A stretch of 64,000 nt of DNA from Leptofilum sp041748655 (GTDB lineage: Bacteria; Chloroflexota; Anaerolineae; Promineifilales; Promineifilaceae): positions 1 through 64,000 of the forward strand of contig JBGTCV010000149.1 of NCBI GenBank assembly GCA_041748655.1, written 5' to 3'. Both the position numbers and the translations under genes were made by a program. Below, in pieces: positions 33,386-42,561 of the stretch. The stretch's first letter is position 1. The number at the start of each line of letters is the position of its first letter. The notes beneath the pieces are model-generated. The model had not been told where the DNA came from and did no database searches. It saw only the letters and a program-made list of their open reading frames with translations.

Positions 33386-35950
33386 ATGATGAAAAAAGCA
33401 TTGTTTATCACCAGCCTGCTTATTGTTTTAACCGCCACTATTTACGCCAACAACAGCAGGCTACAGGCTGCCCCGCCAGCGCCACAAGAAGCCACGCCCA
33501 TTGATCCTATCTTTCCTGCGGTAGGGGTTATTACAAGCCGGACAATGGAAAACGGCCGTATCGCCACCTCCAACCAGGCCATTTTAGGCCCAGACAGCTG
33601 TACCCACATGGGCGACCCGTTCTCCCCCATCAACAACACCTGGGCACCCGGCCCCTACACCTATACCTACCGCATCTACATTCCGCCCAACTACAGCCAC
33701 GATGTGGTGCGTGTGGAACTGTTTGACCCAGACTCGATCAATACAGATTTAAACACAGCCACCATTAACCGCTCCTTCACAGCAATCAACAATGGATTGG
33801 GCGCAATTGATTCCAAAACGTGCGGCATGCATGGCGGCGACGTAAACCGGTATCAGCCCTGCCTGCTGCGTACCGATGAACTTAATTTAGTCAATAATGC
33901 ACCAAATTTGGATTTAAACCAGGTGAACCCCTACTGGTTTGTTCGCATCGACGAAAACCGACGCCCCCCCCTTACGCCAGGAGGCAACTGCGGTGCGCCC
34001 GCTTCCTACACGCCAGCTTTTAATACCCAAACGCGGTACAGCCTCTCCTACTTTGCCGAAAACGCCGACAACACCATCCAAAAAATTCCGTTGGTCACTT
34101 ATTTTGGCCAGGTTGGTGATGGCGTTCGCGACAGTGGCGATCATCAAACTGACCTGCGTTGGGTCTCACCCGGTGCAGCCGTTCCGTTTTCCACAGTGGA
34201 TGATCCCGACGTAGACGTGCCCGCCATCGCCCACACCGTTGACAGCTTTGAAATCGATCTCACCACCGATGTCCCCAACATGATGGTCGATTATGCCACC
34301 GGGGCACGGTATCTCTATCTGGATGTCCAGGCAATGAGCGGTGCATCGGAAAATGGCTACGAAATTTGGGCCGGGCCTCCGGCGTATGTCAATACAGTGC
34401 CGAGCGAGGTAAATTCCCGCAATTTACACATTCTCAACAATCCAGGGGCACATGATTCTCAGGGGGTGGAGGTTACGGCCGTTAACACCCTCGTCCAAAA
34501 TTCCAACTTCACCTCTCCACTCGGTATCCCCCTGGCATATATCGGCCCAGAAGCAGCAGGGCAAATCCTGCAAATCAGCGCTTTCGACATCGACACCGGG
34601 GCTCAGCCACCCCTGGTTTTCTACTTCGACACCATCGCCTTCACCCCCGATGACAATGATCCGCTGGGGTATGACCCCGCCTTAACCGATTGGGCCATGG
34701 CCTTTGCTGTCAATAATGGGGAGGTTAACGACCCAGACGGCATAGCCAAAGCGACACGCTGTCTGTCGGGAAGCTGTGATAACCAATGGATTTCCCCCCC
34801 TTACCAGATCACCATTCCTGGCGATCTAAGCAGCTGCGATTGGCATAACCCCACGGCCGAAGCGTGCACCCCGTTTTACGGGGGTCGCCTCATGGTGCGG
34901 ATGAGAGGTGGCTTTTCTGACACCTACACCTGGATGCTTCCTTCCATTCAAGGCGAATTACCGAGCAACGCAACCGCAGGCTGTACAGCCTTCCCGATCG
35001 GCATTCACGAAGGCACTCGTTCCGTCACTCCCCCAGGAACCGGCAGCAATCCCTACCCCAATTCGGCCGATTTTAATTATCCTCTCAGCCCGCCAATCTA
35101 CGCCAGCTTCCTGGACCATCGGGATGACCTCCCGCTGCTCAACGCGACATCCGGCACGGTTTATCGCGTACAAAATGGCTTTGGCAACGGCAACTTTGGC
35201 TGGTTGGTGTGGAACGCAGGCATTTCTGCCCACGCCACAACTTTGGCCAACAGCCTTACCTGGCCCGGTGACGCGACAGATTACACCGATCATGGTGATG
35301 GCGGAATGAGCGTACCCGGCTCCGGTTTTTCACACAACGTTCGCGGCTACATCGAACCTGGCGATCCCACAGACCAGGCGCTGCAAATCGGTGATTGGAT
35401 AGCTGCCAGCACAGGCAGTATCAATTCAAGCGCCGTACGAGAGCAACTCGAAACGCACATCGATCTGGGACGTACATTGCGTTTGCCCATTTGGAATAGT
35501 GTTGCTAATTCGGGAGCAGATGCCCTTTTCCAAACCTCTCAATTCGCTATTTTCCGATTGATTGGCTATAACATCAGCACTGGCTGGCTCCTGCTTGAAT
35601 TTGTGGAGTTCGATACCAGCTGCGGCCAGCTGCCAGTTGCTCCAGCTTCCGTCGCCATCCCGGGCCCCACGGAAGGCAACACCGAAACCAGCTACATCTT
35701 CACCGCCACCATCAGCCCGACGACGACAACCACCCCCGTCACCTACACCTGGGAAATTACCGACCACGACACCATCACCAACACGGGCGGTCTCCAGGAT
35801 AGTATTGCGGTGACGTGGAGCAGTAGTGGCAGTAAAGTTGTGACGGTAACGGCCGTTAACCACACCGGCCTCGCCGTCAGCCAAAGCCACACCATCGACA
35901 TTCCCAATCGACAGCTTTATTTGTATTTGCCATTCGTCAATAATAATTAG
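33386..35950 (+). CDS. Large secreted protein with PKD-like domain and YLPFVNNN tail
   Basis: This predicted exported protein of about 854 aa starts with a signal peptide (MMKKALFITSLLIVLTATIYA). The body (residues about 40-760) is rich in Asn, Thr, Pro and aromatic residues with paired cysteines (for example CTHMGD, CGMHGGD, CLSGSCDN), as in extracellular beta-rich proteins; no enzyme motif is recognised. Near the C-terminus is a PKD/Ig-like domain (TEGNTETSYIFTATIS...VTYTWEI...VTVTAVNHTG). The protein ends RQLYLYLPFVNNN; terminal YLPxV tails are common on secreted Chloroflexota proteins and may be an export or anchoring tag (inference). It has no coupled neighbours. Confidence 0.8.
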   Translation: MMKKALFITSLLIVLTATIYANNSRLQAAPPAPQEATPIDPIFPAVGVITSRTMENGRIATSNQAILGPDSCTHMGDPFSPINNTWAPGPYTYTYRIYIPPNYSHDVVRVELFDPDSINTDLNTATINRSFTAINNGLGAIDSKTCGMHGGDVNRYQPCLLRTDELNLVNNAPNLDLNQVNPYWFVRIDENRRPPLTPGGNCGAPASYTPAFNTQTRYSLSYFAENADNTIQKIPLVTYFGQVGDGVRDSGDHQTDLRWVSPGAAVPFSTVDDPDVDVPAIAHTVDSFEIDLTTDVPNMMVDYATGARYLYLDVQAMSGASENGYEIWAGPPAYVNTVPSEVNSRNLHILNNPGAHDSQGVEVTAVNTLVQNSNFTSPLGIPLAYIGPEAAGQILQISAFDIDTGAQPPLVFYFDTIAFTPDDNDPLGYDPALTDWAMAFAVNNGEVNDPDGIAKATRCLSGSCDNQWISPPYQITIPGDLSSCDWHNPTAEACTPFYGGRLMVRMRGGFSDTYTWMLPSIQGELPSNATAGCTAFPIGIHEGTRSVTPPGTGSNPYPNSADFNYPLSPPIYASFLDHRDDLPLLNATSGTVYRVQNGFGNGNFGWLVWNAGISAHATTLANSLTWPGDATDYTDHGDGGMSVPGSGFSHNVRGYIEPGDPTDQALQIGDWIAASTGSINSSAVREQLETHIDLGRTLRLPIWNSVANSGADALFQTSQFAIFRLIGYNISTGWLLLEFVEFDTSCGQLPVAPASVAIPGPTEGNTETSYIFTATISPTTTTTPVTYTWEITDHDTITNTGGLQDSIAVTWSSSGSKVVTVTAVNHTGLAVSQSHTIDIPNRQLYLYLPFVNNN

Positions 35951-36079
35951 AGCAAAGACGGGGAAAACATACAGCTTCAGCTCACTTTGGCTCAGCCGCT
36001 CAGCCAGATGTTCAATTGCTACGGCCGTTTCTTTATGCTAGAATGCTCGCAGCCCATAGTTGGCAAATAAAGGGACTTT

Positions 36080-36601
36080 ATGCAGCAATCAATCAGCACC
36101 ATCTTGTCTGTAACAGATATCTTCGATACCTTCACTGAAACGCAGGTTGAGCTGGTAGCATCCCTATGCGAAGCCAACACGTACCAAACCGGCGACATTC
36201 TCATTAAAGAAAACGATCAAACCACAGAACTGTACGTCATTGCCCGAGGTGGTGTTGAAGTCATCATGAACCCCACCGTCGTTAGCGACGATGTGCAGGA
36301 AAACGAAATGGTTGTTCTCACCGAGCTGCGACAGGGCCAGGTTTTTGGCGAAGTGGCCCTGGTAGACAAAGGAATGCGCTCGGCCACCATTCGCGCCAGC
36401 CAGGCCAACACCCTGCTGCTGCGCATCAATCGCGCCCGACTCATGCAGCTCTGCGACGCCTACCCAGACCTGGGTTACAAATTAATGAAAAACCTGGCCG
36501 CTGACCTGGCCTTCAAAATCCGCAACACAGATTTAACCATTCGCCAGTACCAATTGATGTTGTCACAATCTAAATTAAATGCATCATTGGATCTGGAATA
36601 G
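36080..36601 (+). CDS. Stand-alone cyclic-nucleotide-binding domain protein
   Basis: This 173-aa CRP-like cNMP-binding domain has no DNA-binding HTH. It has the beta-roll LIKENDQTTELYVIARGGVEV and a phosphate-binding cassette FGEVALVDKGMRSATIRA that keeps the conserved Glu and Arg. The C-terminal helices continue to residue 173 without a second domain. It is probably a cytoplasmic receptor that acts by protein contact; the class III cyclase at 1460 is a candidate source of ligand, although they are 33 kb apart. It starts with AAGGGA upstream of ATG 36080. Confidence 0.85.
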   Translation: MQQSISTILSVTDIFDTFTETQVELVASLCEANTYQTGDILIKENDQTTELYVIARGGVEVIMNPTVVSDDVQENEMVVLTELRQGQVFGEVALVDKGMRSATIRASQANTLLLRINRARLMQLCDAYPDLGYKLMKNLAADLAFKIRNTDLTIRQYQLMLSQSKLNASLDLE

Positions 36602-36748
36602 TAAACCAGATACAACACACCAAATGCAGTGCCCAACCGTTTCAGCTGAGTCATTTTCGGGAGCCAGCAATCCTCTTTTTCTTCTCGGTGCACTGCCTGG
36701 AGCGATTGGGCATATTCAGCTGTTCCAGGATGGTCGGTAGTAGTAAAC

Positions 36749-37879
36749 ATGAAAGTGGAAATCATCAGCATCGGCACCGAACTCCTCGTTAGCGACATCC
36801 TCGACACAAATGCCGCCTACATTTCTCGCAGTCTGCGGGAAGTCAACGTGAGCCTCACCTGCAAAATCACCATTGGCGATGACGCCGAAATGATCGCCGA
36901 TGCCTTTAAGGTAGCGCTGCGCCGCGCCGATGTGGTCATTGCCACCGGTGGACTGGGCAGCGGCAAGGATGATTTTACCCGTCAGGCCATTACGGCCGTT
37001 ACCCACCGCCAACCCTCCCCAGAACCACCCGGCATCTCTGACGCAATCCTCCTCGGCAATAGTGATATTGGCTCCACCGGACTCATGCTGGAAGAAGAAA
37101 ATGGCGTCATTGTCTGCCTGCCCGGCAACCGACGAGAAATGTCTTACCTGCTAGAAACCGAAGTTTTGCCCTATTTGCGCCAGCAGCTCAACAAAGAATC
37201 ACACACCGGCTGGCGGTTGCTGCGCTGCGTTGGCGTCATGGAAAGCAGCCTTAAGCAAGATCTGGCTGATCTAGCCGTTGGCTCCAGCCACCGCCTTACC
37301 TTCGACTCGTTTGCTGGCCAGACCAACATTCGGCTGTGGGCCAAAGCCAACTCAGAACAAGCCTTGCAGGAAAAGTTGCAGCAGTTAAATACGGCCGTTT
37401 CCCAACGTCTGGGCGATCACGTCTTCGGCGAAGAAGCCGACCGGCTGGAAACTGTCGTCCTGAACAGCCTCATGAAAAACAGCCTTCACCTCAGCCTGGC
37501 CGAATGTTACACCCACGGCATCCTGGCCGAAACCATCGCACCTTTGGCCGGCGCAGCAGAACATATCAACCTGCACACCGCCAAAACCTGGCATGAACTC
37601 GCCACCGCCCTCCAGCTGGAAAGCGTCACAGGCGACAACCTGAGCCAATGGTGCCGCAGCGCCGCCAATACCTTGCGCAGCCAGGCTCAAAACGACCTCA
37701 GCCTGGTGGTGTACAGCAACGTCACCCAGGGCGGCGTGCAAATTCTGGTGACGCTGGCTTCACCCAATGGCGTTTCTGTCACCCAGCGTTCCTTCGGTGG
37801 CCACCCGGAAAACATCGACCAATGGGCGCTTACCCTGGGGCTCACCCATTTGCGCCGCTGGCTGCTGGCCCACAATTAA
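36749..37879 (+). CDS. CinA-family protein with degenerate C-terminal domain
   Basis: This 376-aa protein has an N-terminal MoaB/COG1058 domain (MKVEIISIGTELLVSDILDTNAAYIS, ATGGLGSGKDDFTRQA, LPGNRREM). CinA proteins have ADP-ribose pyrophosphatase activity here and NMN deamidase (PncC) activity in the C-terminal domain. In this protein the C-terminal half is recognisable by order, but the catalytic AESCTGG segment reads LAECYTHGILAE, so deamidase activity is unlikely. The TGGLGPTxDD motif is also altered to TGGLGSGKDD. It is monocistronic. Confidence 0.85.
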   Translation: MKVEIISIGTELLVSDILDTNAAYISRSLREVNVSLTCKITIGDDAEMIADAFKVALRRADVVIATGGLGSGKDDFTRQAITAVTHRQPSPEPPGISDAILLGNSDIGSTGLMLEEENGVIVCLPGNRREMSYLLETEVLPYLRQQLNKESHTGWRLLRCVGVMESSLKQDLADLAVGSSHRLTFDSFAGQTNIRLWAKANSEQALQEKLQQLNTAVSQRLGDHVFGEEADRLETVVLNSLMKNSLHLSLAECYTHGILAETIAPLAGAAEHINLHTAKTWHELATALQLESVTGDNLSQWCRSAANTLRSQAQNDLSLVVYSNVTQGGVQILVTLASPNGVSVTQRSFGGHPENIDQWALTLGLTHLRRWLLAHN

Positions 37880-38036
37880 CAACCAGCCCGCCCCCCTTAC
37901 GTAAACGAATGAGTTAGTGGTATAAATAAGGCTGTGTTATTTGCGTTCAACACTGGTTGTTTATGGTTGCGTTTCCTTCTCAAAAGGTGTTTGTCAACGC
38001 ATCTTAAAACCAGTCACACAAAGGGTGAAGAAATAA

Positions 38037-39335
38037 ATGCGTATTGGCATGGTTACAGCCTGTTATAAACCCGTGATCAACGGGGTGACTCGCATGGTGT
38101 CACTGTATAAAGAACATCTGGAAGCAGCCGGGCATGAGGTCACAATTTTTACCTTGGGCGACCCGGATCCCAACGATGAGCTGGGGGTAGTACGCTCGCC
38201 GGGGCTAATGCTGGGGGATTATGGCTACTACATCAGCATGCGCTACAGCAGCAAAGCGCAGGCGCTGCTGCAAGAGATGGATATTATTCATTGCCACCAC
38301 TTGTTTATGAGTGTCGAAATGGCCCACCGGTACGGCCGTTCCCCCATCGTCTACACCAACCACACCCGGTACGATCTGTACACCGGCTCCTTCATCTCCC
38401 TGCCCCAGCCCGCCGCCGACGCCATCATGCGCCAGGTCTGGCCAGAATTCACCGATTATGCCGATGTGGTCATCACCCCATCTGAAAGCGTGCGCCAGGT
38501 CATGCTTGATTTTGGCGTCCGTCGCCCCATCGAACTGATTGAAAACGGGGTGGATTTACGGCCGTTCCACCACCCCACAGCCCCCCTCAGCAAAACCGAT
38601 TTGAACGTGCCAGAAACGGCCGTACTCGTCACCTACGTCGGCCGCCTCTCGCCTGAAAAAGATATAGACATCTTGCTTGAACAGTTTGCCATTGCCAAAG
38701 ACGTGGTGCCCAATTTGCATCTGATGATCATGGGCCAGGGCGCTGCCCGACCAGAGCTGGAAAAACTGGCTCGCCAGCTGGGCATTGCCAAAAGCGTCCT
38801 GTTCACCGGTCCCGTTGCCTATGAAAAAATAAGCAACTATCTGGCCGCCGCCGACCTTTTTGCCACTGCCTCCGTCACCGAAGTGCATCCGCTCACCGTC
38901 ATTGAAGCCATGGCCTCTGGTCTGCCCGTGGTCGCCATCTCCTCACCCGGCATTGTGGATACGGTTGAGTCTGGTAAATCGGGCCTGCTAACCACCAAGC
39001 CCATAGGCGGGCTGGCGGCGGCGCTGGTTGGCCTGGCCAGCAATGACGAGCGGCGGCAGCAAATGAGCCAGTTCGCCCGCTGCCAAAGCGAACGGTACGA
39101 CATCCACAAAACCATCCAGCGCACTATTGAGCTGTACAACCGCCTGCACGAAGATCGCCCCGACCTGAAGCGGAAAAAGATGCACGGCCGTCGCATGTTT
39201 GATGCCGAAAAATTACATCCGGTAGTGGGCCAGTTGGGCAAGATGCTCTGGCCAGATGAGAAAGACCCAGCCAGCCGCCGCTGGTTTTCACCAGCCCATA
39301 CCAACCAAACAGAGCGACCGCCACATGACCACTAA
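38037..39335 (+). CDS. Group 4 glycosyltransferase (diacylglycerol glucosyltransferase-like)
   Basis: This GT-B, GT4-family transferase of 432 aa has an N-terminal acceptor domain (GMVTACYKPVINGVTRMV, CHHLFMSVEMAHRYG, YTNHTRYDLY), a nucleotide-sugar domain with VGRLSPEKDIDILL, and the retaining-enzyme motif ATASVTEVHPLTVIEAMASGLPVV. The resemblance is to monoglucosyl-diacylglycerol synthases and other membrane-lipid glucosyltransferases; the acceptor is not certain. The gene overlaps the next one (yraN-like) by 11 bp. Confidence 0.88.
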   Translation: MRIGMVTACYKPVINGVTRMVSLYKEHLEAAGHEVTIFTLGDPDPNDELGVVRSPGLMLGDYGYYISMRYSSKAQALLQEMDIIHCHHLFMSVEMAHRYGRSPIVYTNHTRYDLYTGSFISLPQPAADAIMRQVWPEFTDYADVVITPSESVRQVMLDFGVRRPIELIENGVDLRPFHHPTAPLSKTDLNVPETAVLVTYVGRLSPEKDIDILLEQFAIAKDVVPNLHLMIMGQGAARPELEKLARQLGIAKSVLFTGPVAYEKISNYLAAADLFATASVTEVHPLTVIEAMASGLPVVAISSPGIVDTVESGKSGLLTTKPIGGLAAALVGLASNDERRQQMSQFARCQSERYDIHKTIQRTIELYNRLHEDRPDLKRKKMHGRRMFDAEKLHPVVGQLGKMLWPDEKDPASRRWFSPAHTNQTERPPHDH

Positions 39336-39708
39336 CGATGGCTCATCCCGCAAAAAGTTGGGAGCTTGGGGCGAAAAAGTCGCCGCCACCAAGCTGGAAG
39401 CCGATGGCTACCGCATCGTGGCCCGCAACTGGCGCTGCCAACAGGGAGAAATCGATCTGATTGCCCAGGCTGGCGACGGGCTGCTGGTTTTTGTGGAGGT
39501 AAAAACCCGCAAAGGGCGGGGCATGGGTGCGCCGGAAGAAGGTCTGACGGCCCACAAAAGCCGCAAGCTCATCCAGCTGGCCCAAATCTACCTGGGCGAA
39601 CACGATCTGGACGTGGATTGGCGGCTCGATTTAGTAGCCGTAGAATTGGATAATGGCGGCAAGCTGCTGCGCTGCGAGCATATTCCAGATGCGGTTTTAG
39701 GCTGGTGA
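39325..39708 (+). CDS. UPF0102/YraN family nuclease-like protein
   Basis: This 127-aa protein has the restriction-endonuclease-like fold of the YraN family: LGAWGEKVAATKLEADGYRI, the catalytic-type GEIDLIAQ and FVEVKTRKG (D...ExK). The natural substrate is unknown; members resemble Holliday-junction or DNA-repair nucleases. The start at 39325, overlapping the glycosyltransferase end, gives the standard family length. The spacer after it contains CACAGAG/CTCTGTGG iterated words (39719-39778). Confidence 0.87.
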   Translation: MTTNDGSSRKKLGAWGEKVAATKLEADGYRIVARNWRCQQGEIDLIAQAGDGLLVFVEVKTRKGRGMGAPEEGLTAHKSRKLIQLAQIYLGEHDLDVDWRLDLVAVELDNGGKLLRCEHIPDAVLGW

Positions 39709-39792
39709 AAGGGAATTTCACCACAGAGGGCGCAAAGGGCGCAGAGTTTTCCCTCGAATTCTCTGTGCTCTCTGTGGCCAAAAGAGGTTCTT

Positions 39793-40746
39793 GTGAATCA
39801 ATCATTGGTGGTGCTGCTGGGACAAACGGCCGTTGGCAAAACCTCCCTCTCTCTACAGCTGGCCCAGGAATTAAATGGTGAAATCATCTCGGCCGACTCC
39901 CGCCTGTTTTACCGGGGGATGGATATTGGCACGGCCAAACCAACCGCCGCCGAGCAGGCACAGGCCATGCATCACCTCATCGACCTCTGTACCCCGGATG
40001 AAACGATCACGCTGGGCGATTATCAACGGCGAGCCTACCAGACAATTGAGTATCTGCTGGCAAACGGACGTTTACCCATCCTCGTTGGCGGCACCGGGCA
40101 ATATGTAAGAGCCGTGGTAGAAGGCTGGGGCATCCCCGAAGTGCCGCCCCACCCCCGGCTGCGCGCCGCGCTGGCCCAGCTGCCCGGCCCTGAACTGGCC
40201 CGCTGGCTGGCCCTGCTGGACCCCGACGCAGCCCAAAAGCACGATCCGCGCAACCTGCGCCGCGTCATCCGCGCCCTGGAAGTGACGCTGGTAACCGGAC
40301 GGCCGATTTCTGAGCTTCAGCGCAAAATCCCGCCCCCTTACCGTATTTGCCAGATTGGTCTGACGCGCCCCCGCGAGGAGCTGTACGCCCGCATCGATAC
40401 CCGTGTGGACCAGATGATGGATCAAGGATTACTGGCCGAGCTGGAAAAATTGCGGGGGTTGGGTTACGGCCGTTCCCTGCCCAGCATGAGCGGCCTGGGC
40501 TACCGGCAGCTGTGGGCTTATCTAGACGGCGAAATGGGTCTTGATGAGGCGGTTGAGCGAATCAAGTTTGAAACCCATCGTTTTGCCCGCCATCAGGCCA
40601 ACTGGTTCCAGCCAGACGACCCGGCAATCACCTGGTTTGTAATGGAGGATGGGGTGGAAACGGCCGTTATCCACCACGTCCAGCAATGGCTCAAAGACGG
40701 GGAAACCGGCAACGGCTATACGCCGCTGTCCAGCAAAGGAGAGTGA
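39793..40746 (+). CDS. miaA: tRNA dimethylallyltransferase MiaA
   Basis: MiaA adds the dimethylallyl group to A37 of tRNAs that read UNN codons. The 317-aa sequence starts with the P-loop GQTAVGKTSLSLQLA, then ISADSRLFYRGMDIGTAKP, GGTGQYVRAV and DPRNLRRVIRALEV. The start is GTG 39793 with AGAGG upstream. One copy of the genome palindrome encodes the TAV of the P-loop itself. The DUF1801 remnant begins 2 nt after the stop. Confidence 0.96.
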   Translation: MNQSLVVLLGQTAVGKTSLSLQLAQELNGEIISADSRLFYRGMDIGTAKPTAAEQAQAMHHLIDLCTPDETITLGDYQRRAYQTIEYLLANGRLPILVGGTGQYVRAVVEGWGIPEVPPHPRLRAALAQLPGPELARWLALLDPDAAQKHDPRNLRRVIRALEVTLVTGRPISELQRKIPPPYRICQIGLTRPREELYARIDTRVDQMMDQGLLAELEKLRGLGYGRSLPSMSGLGYRQLWAYLDGEMGLDEAVERIKFETHRFARHQANWFQPDDPAITWFVMEDGVETAVIHHVQQWLKDGETGNGYTPLSSKGE

Positions 40747-40747
40747 A

Positions 40748-40955
40748 ATGGCTGAATTAAAAACCCAGAAAACAGAGCCTGACACTGTACATCATGTCTG
40801 GTTTTGATGAGTATGACGGGTTGATGGGCAGTCTGGGCAAATATAAAACGGGCAAATCGTGCCTGTACATCAACAAACTGGAAGATGTCGATTTGCCGAC
40901 GCTGAAGCAGCTGGTGAAGAAATCGGCAGCGCATATGGCAGAGACAACCGGTTAA
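40748..40955 (+). pseudogene. DUF1801 gene remnant with internal deletion
   Basis: An ATG right after miaA encodes MAELKTQKTE, the usual N-terminus of DUF1801 proteins, then the frame stops at 40807. In another frame from about 40778 the sequence continues with the family C-terminus: LTLYIMSGFDEYDGLMGSL, KYKTGKSCLYINKLEDVDL and a closing VKKSAAHMAETTG at 40955. About 75 central residues (from memory of the family length) are missing and the junction near 40777-40780 is out of frame. The gene is therefore dead, but its ends are well preserved, which suggests a recent deletion. Confidence 0.8.
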
Positions 40956-40968
40956 AGCCATCAACCGC

Positions 40969-41748
40969 TTAACGATATAAATCCATCTCTTTCGGCCGTA
41001 CCAAATCGGTCGCCTTGCCCTCTACCAACGGTAAATTCAGGCCCTGCACCAGCACGACCGGCATCCCCTCCGACGCCTGCCCCATGAGCAAACCAACCGC
41101 CGCCGCAATCTCGTCCGCTATGCCGATGTCAGTGTGTTGCAGCTGGTAGCCGTACAAATCTGGCTCGCCGCGCCGGTCCCACAGGGCAGGCAGGCCCGCT
41201 ACGCCAATCGCTACCCCCACCGTGCCCATACGAAACGGCCGTCCGTGGCTGTCCGTAATCACCACTCCCACCTGCACCCCCAGCGCCGCCTGAATCGCCT
41301 CGCGCAGCGCCGCTGCCGACGCATCCGGGTCCAGCGGCAGCAGCAGCATCGTCTCATCTCCGCCGCTTTGGGCCACGTTGGAGCGGTCGATACCTGCGTT
41401 GGCGCTGGTAAAGCCCAGCCGGTGGCGCACAATCAGCACACCGCGCCGCATTCGGGAAATCTCCTCGCTTTCCTGGAGAATCAACTCTACCACGCGGGGG
41501 TCTTTGTCTGTTGCTTCAGCCACTTTCACAGCACGTTCGCTGGGCTGCACGTCCGCCAACCGCACCAACCGCCCTTCTGCTTTGGAGACGATTTTCTGGG
41601 CAATGGCCAGCACGTCACCGTCAGCCAGCGTCATATTGGCCTGGGCCAGGGCGTGTAAGATCAGTTCCGCCAGGTTGTCGCCGGGTTGGATGTGAGGGAT
41701 GTGAGGAACGGCCGTTAACGTCAAATTATTCATGGCTAGATTGTCCAT
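40969..41748 (-). CDS. cofE: Coenzyme F420-0:L-glutamate ligase
   Basis: CofE adds glutamates to F420-0, the last steps of deazaflavin cofactor synthesis. The 259-aa protein shows the family pattern: HIPHIQPGDNLAELI, GDVLAIAQKIVSKAEGR, ITDSHGRPFRMGTVGVAIGVAG and the D-rich DLYGYQLQHTDIGIADEIAA. M6 (41733) is an alternative start. With npdG (next upstream) and the LLM oxidoreductase at 45189, it shows that this organism uses F420. Confidence 0.93.
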   Translation of the reverse strand: MDNLAMNNLTLTAVPHIPHIQPGDNLAELILHALAQANMTLADGDVLAIAQKIVSKAEGRLVRLADVQPSERAVKVAEATDKDPRVVELILQESEEISRMRRGVLIVRHRLGFTSANAGIDRSNVAQSGGDETMLLLPLDPDASAAALREAIQAALGVQVGVVITDSHGRPFRMGTVGVAIGVAGLPALWDRRGEPDLYGYQLQHTDIGIADEIAAAVGLLMGQASEGMPVVLVQGLNLPLVEGKATDLVRPKEMDLYR

Positions 41749-41777
41749 GAGTAATTGAGTAATTACTCAATTACTCA
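41748..41777. repeat. Perfect 30-bp palindrome between cofE and npdG
   Basis: Two 15-bp arms without a loop (41748-41762 and 41763-41777) consist of the iterated word GTAATTGA. The word continues downstream to 41808. It overlaps the cofE start codon. The same word recurs at 44480-44521 and 59633-59695. Confidence 0.8.
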
Positions 41778-41790
41778 ATTACCCAATTAC

Positions 41791-42444
41791 TCAATTACCC
41801 AGTCCGGTGATCCGAATACCCGCGCTTTTTACTTTGTGGATAATATTGATGGCGATGAGAACGGCCGTCATCTCCTCCGCCGCCCGCGCATTTTGCAGCG
41901 CCCCGGCATTGACGCCCTTCAATCCGGCATCGGCACAAAGCTGCATTGCCACTGCCTTGTCTTCCTTCTTTTCGCCACACACCAGCACGTCACAATCCAT
42001 TTCATGGTCCAAATCCAGCAAATGATGCGCCCCAATATTTTGGAACGCCGCCACGACGCGCGTCGCCTCACCCAACTGGTTTTGCGCCTCTTCCGCCGCA
42101 GACAGCCCGCTTTCCAGCCGGTGTACCCGCGCCGCCTTCTCGCCCGTGGGAGCAACCACCGTCAGCAGCAGCTTGCCGTCCAGGGCAGGCTTGACGCTCT
42201 CCAGCGTCCCTTCCTGCGCCCAGTAGGGCACAGAAAGCACCACCACCTCGGCCTGCTGCGCCGCGCTCAGGTTATCTGTGCCGCTGATGTAGCCTTCCGG
42301 CAGACGTTCCAGCATGTCAACGGCCGCCTGCGCCCCCTTCTCCGCCTGCCGTGAGCCAATAATGATCTCATGTCCAGCCGCCGCCCAGCGGTAGCCCAAA
42401 CCAAACCCTTCATTTCCTGTTCCGCCTAAAATTGCAATCTTCAA
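41791..42444 (-). CDS. npdG: NADPH-dependent F420 reductase
   Basis: This F420:NADP oxidoreductase of 217 aa has the Rossmann opening MKIAILGGTGNEGFGLGYRWAAAGHEIIIGSR, with the NADP-phosphate contact in IGSR, and family motifs VVVLSVPYWAQ and VAAFQNIGAHHL. It moves hydride between F420H2 and NADP. It is upstream of cofE on the same strand, with a perfect palindrome between them; they are probably one functional module. Confidence 0.93.
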   Translation of the reverse strand: MKIAILGGTGNEGFGLGYRWAAAGHEIIIGSRQAEKGAQAAVDMLERLPEGYISGTDNLSAAQQAEVVVLSVPYWAQEGTLESVKPALDGKLLLTVVAPTGEKAARVHRLESGLSAAEEAQNQLGEATRVVAAFQNIGAHHLLDLDHEMDCDVLVCGEKKEDKAVAMQLCADAGLKGVNAGALQNARAAEEMTAVLIAINIIHKVKSAGIRITGLGN

Positions 42445-42482
42445 TGTTCAATCTCCTAACGTATGGATGACAGCCATGTTTT

Positions 42483-42556
42483 TGAACCACGTGTCATTCC
42501 CGCGCAGACGGGAATCCATTTTCCTGGACTCCCGGCTGAAACAACGTGTCATCAAA
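42483..42556. repeat. Dispersed palindromic repeat (TCATTCCCGCG type)
   Basis: GTCATTCCCGCGCAGACGGGAATCC followed by TTTTCCTGGACTCCCGGCTG lies between two flanking CGTGTCAT copies. It is a relative of the element at 55166-55248 and of widely distributed bacterial intergenic repeats. Confidence 0.6.
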
Positions 42557-42561
42557 GGTTT

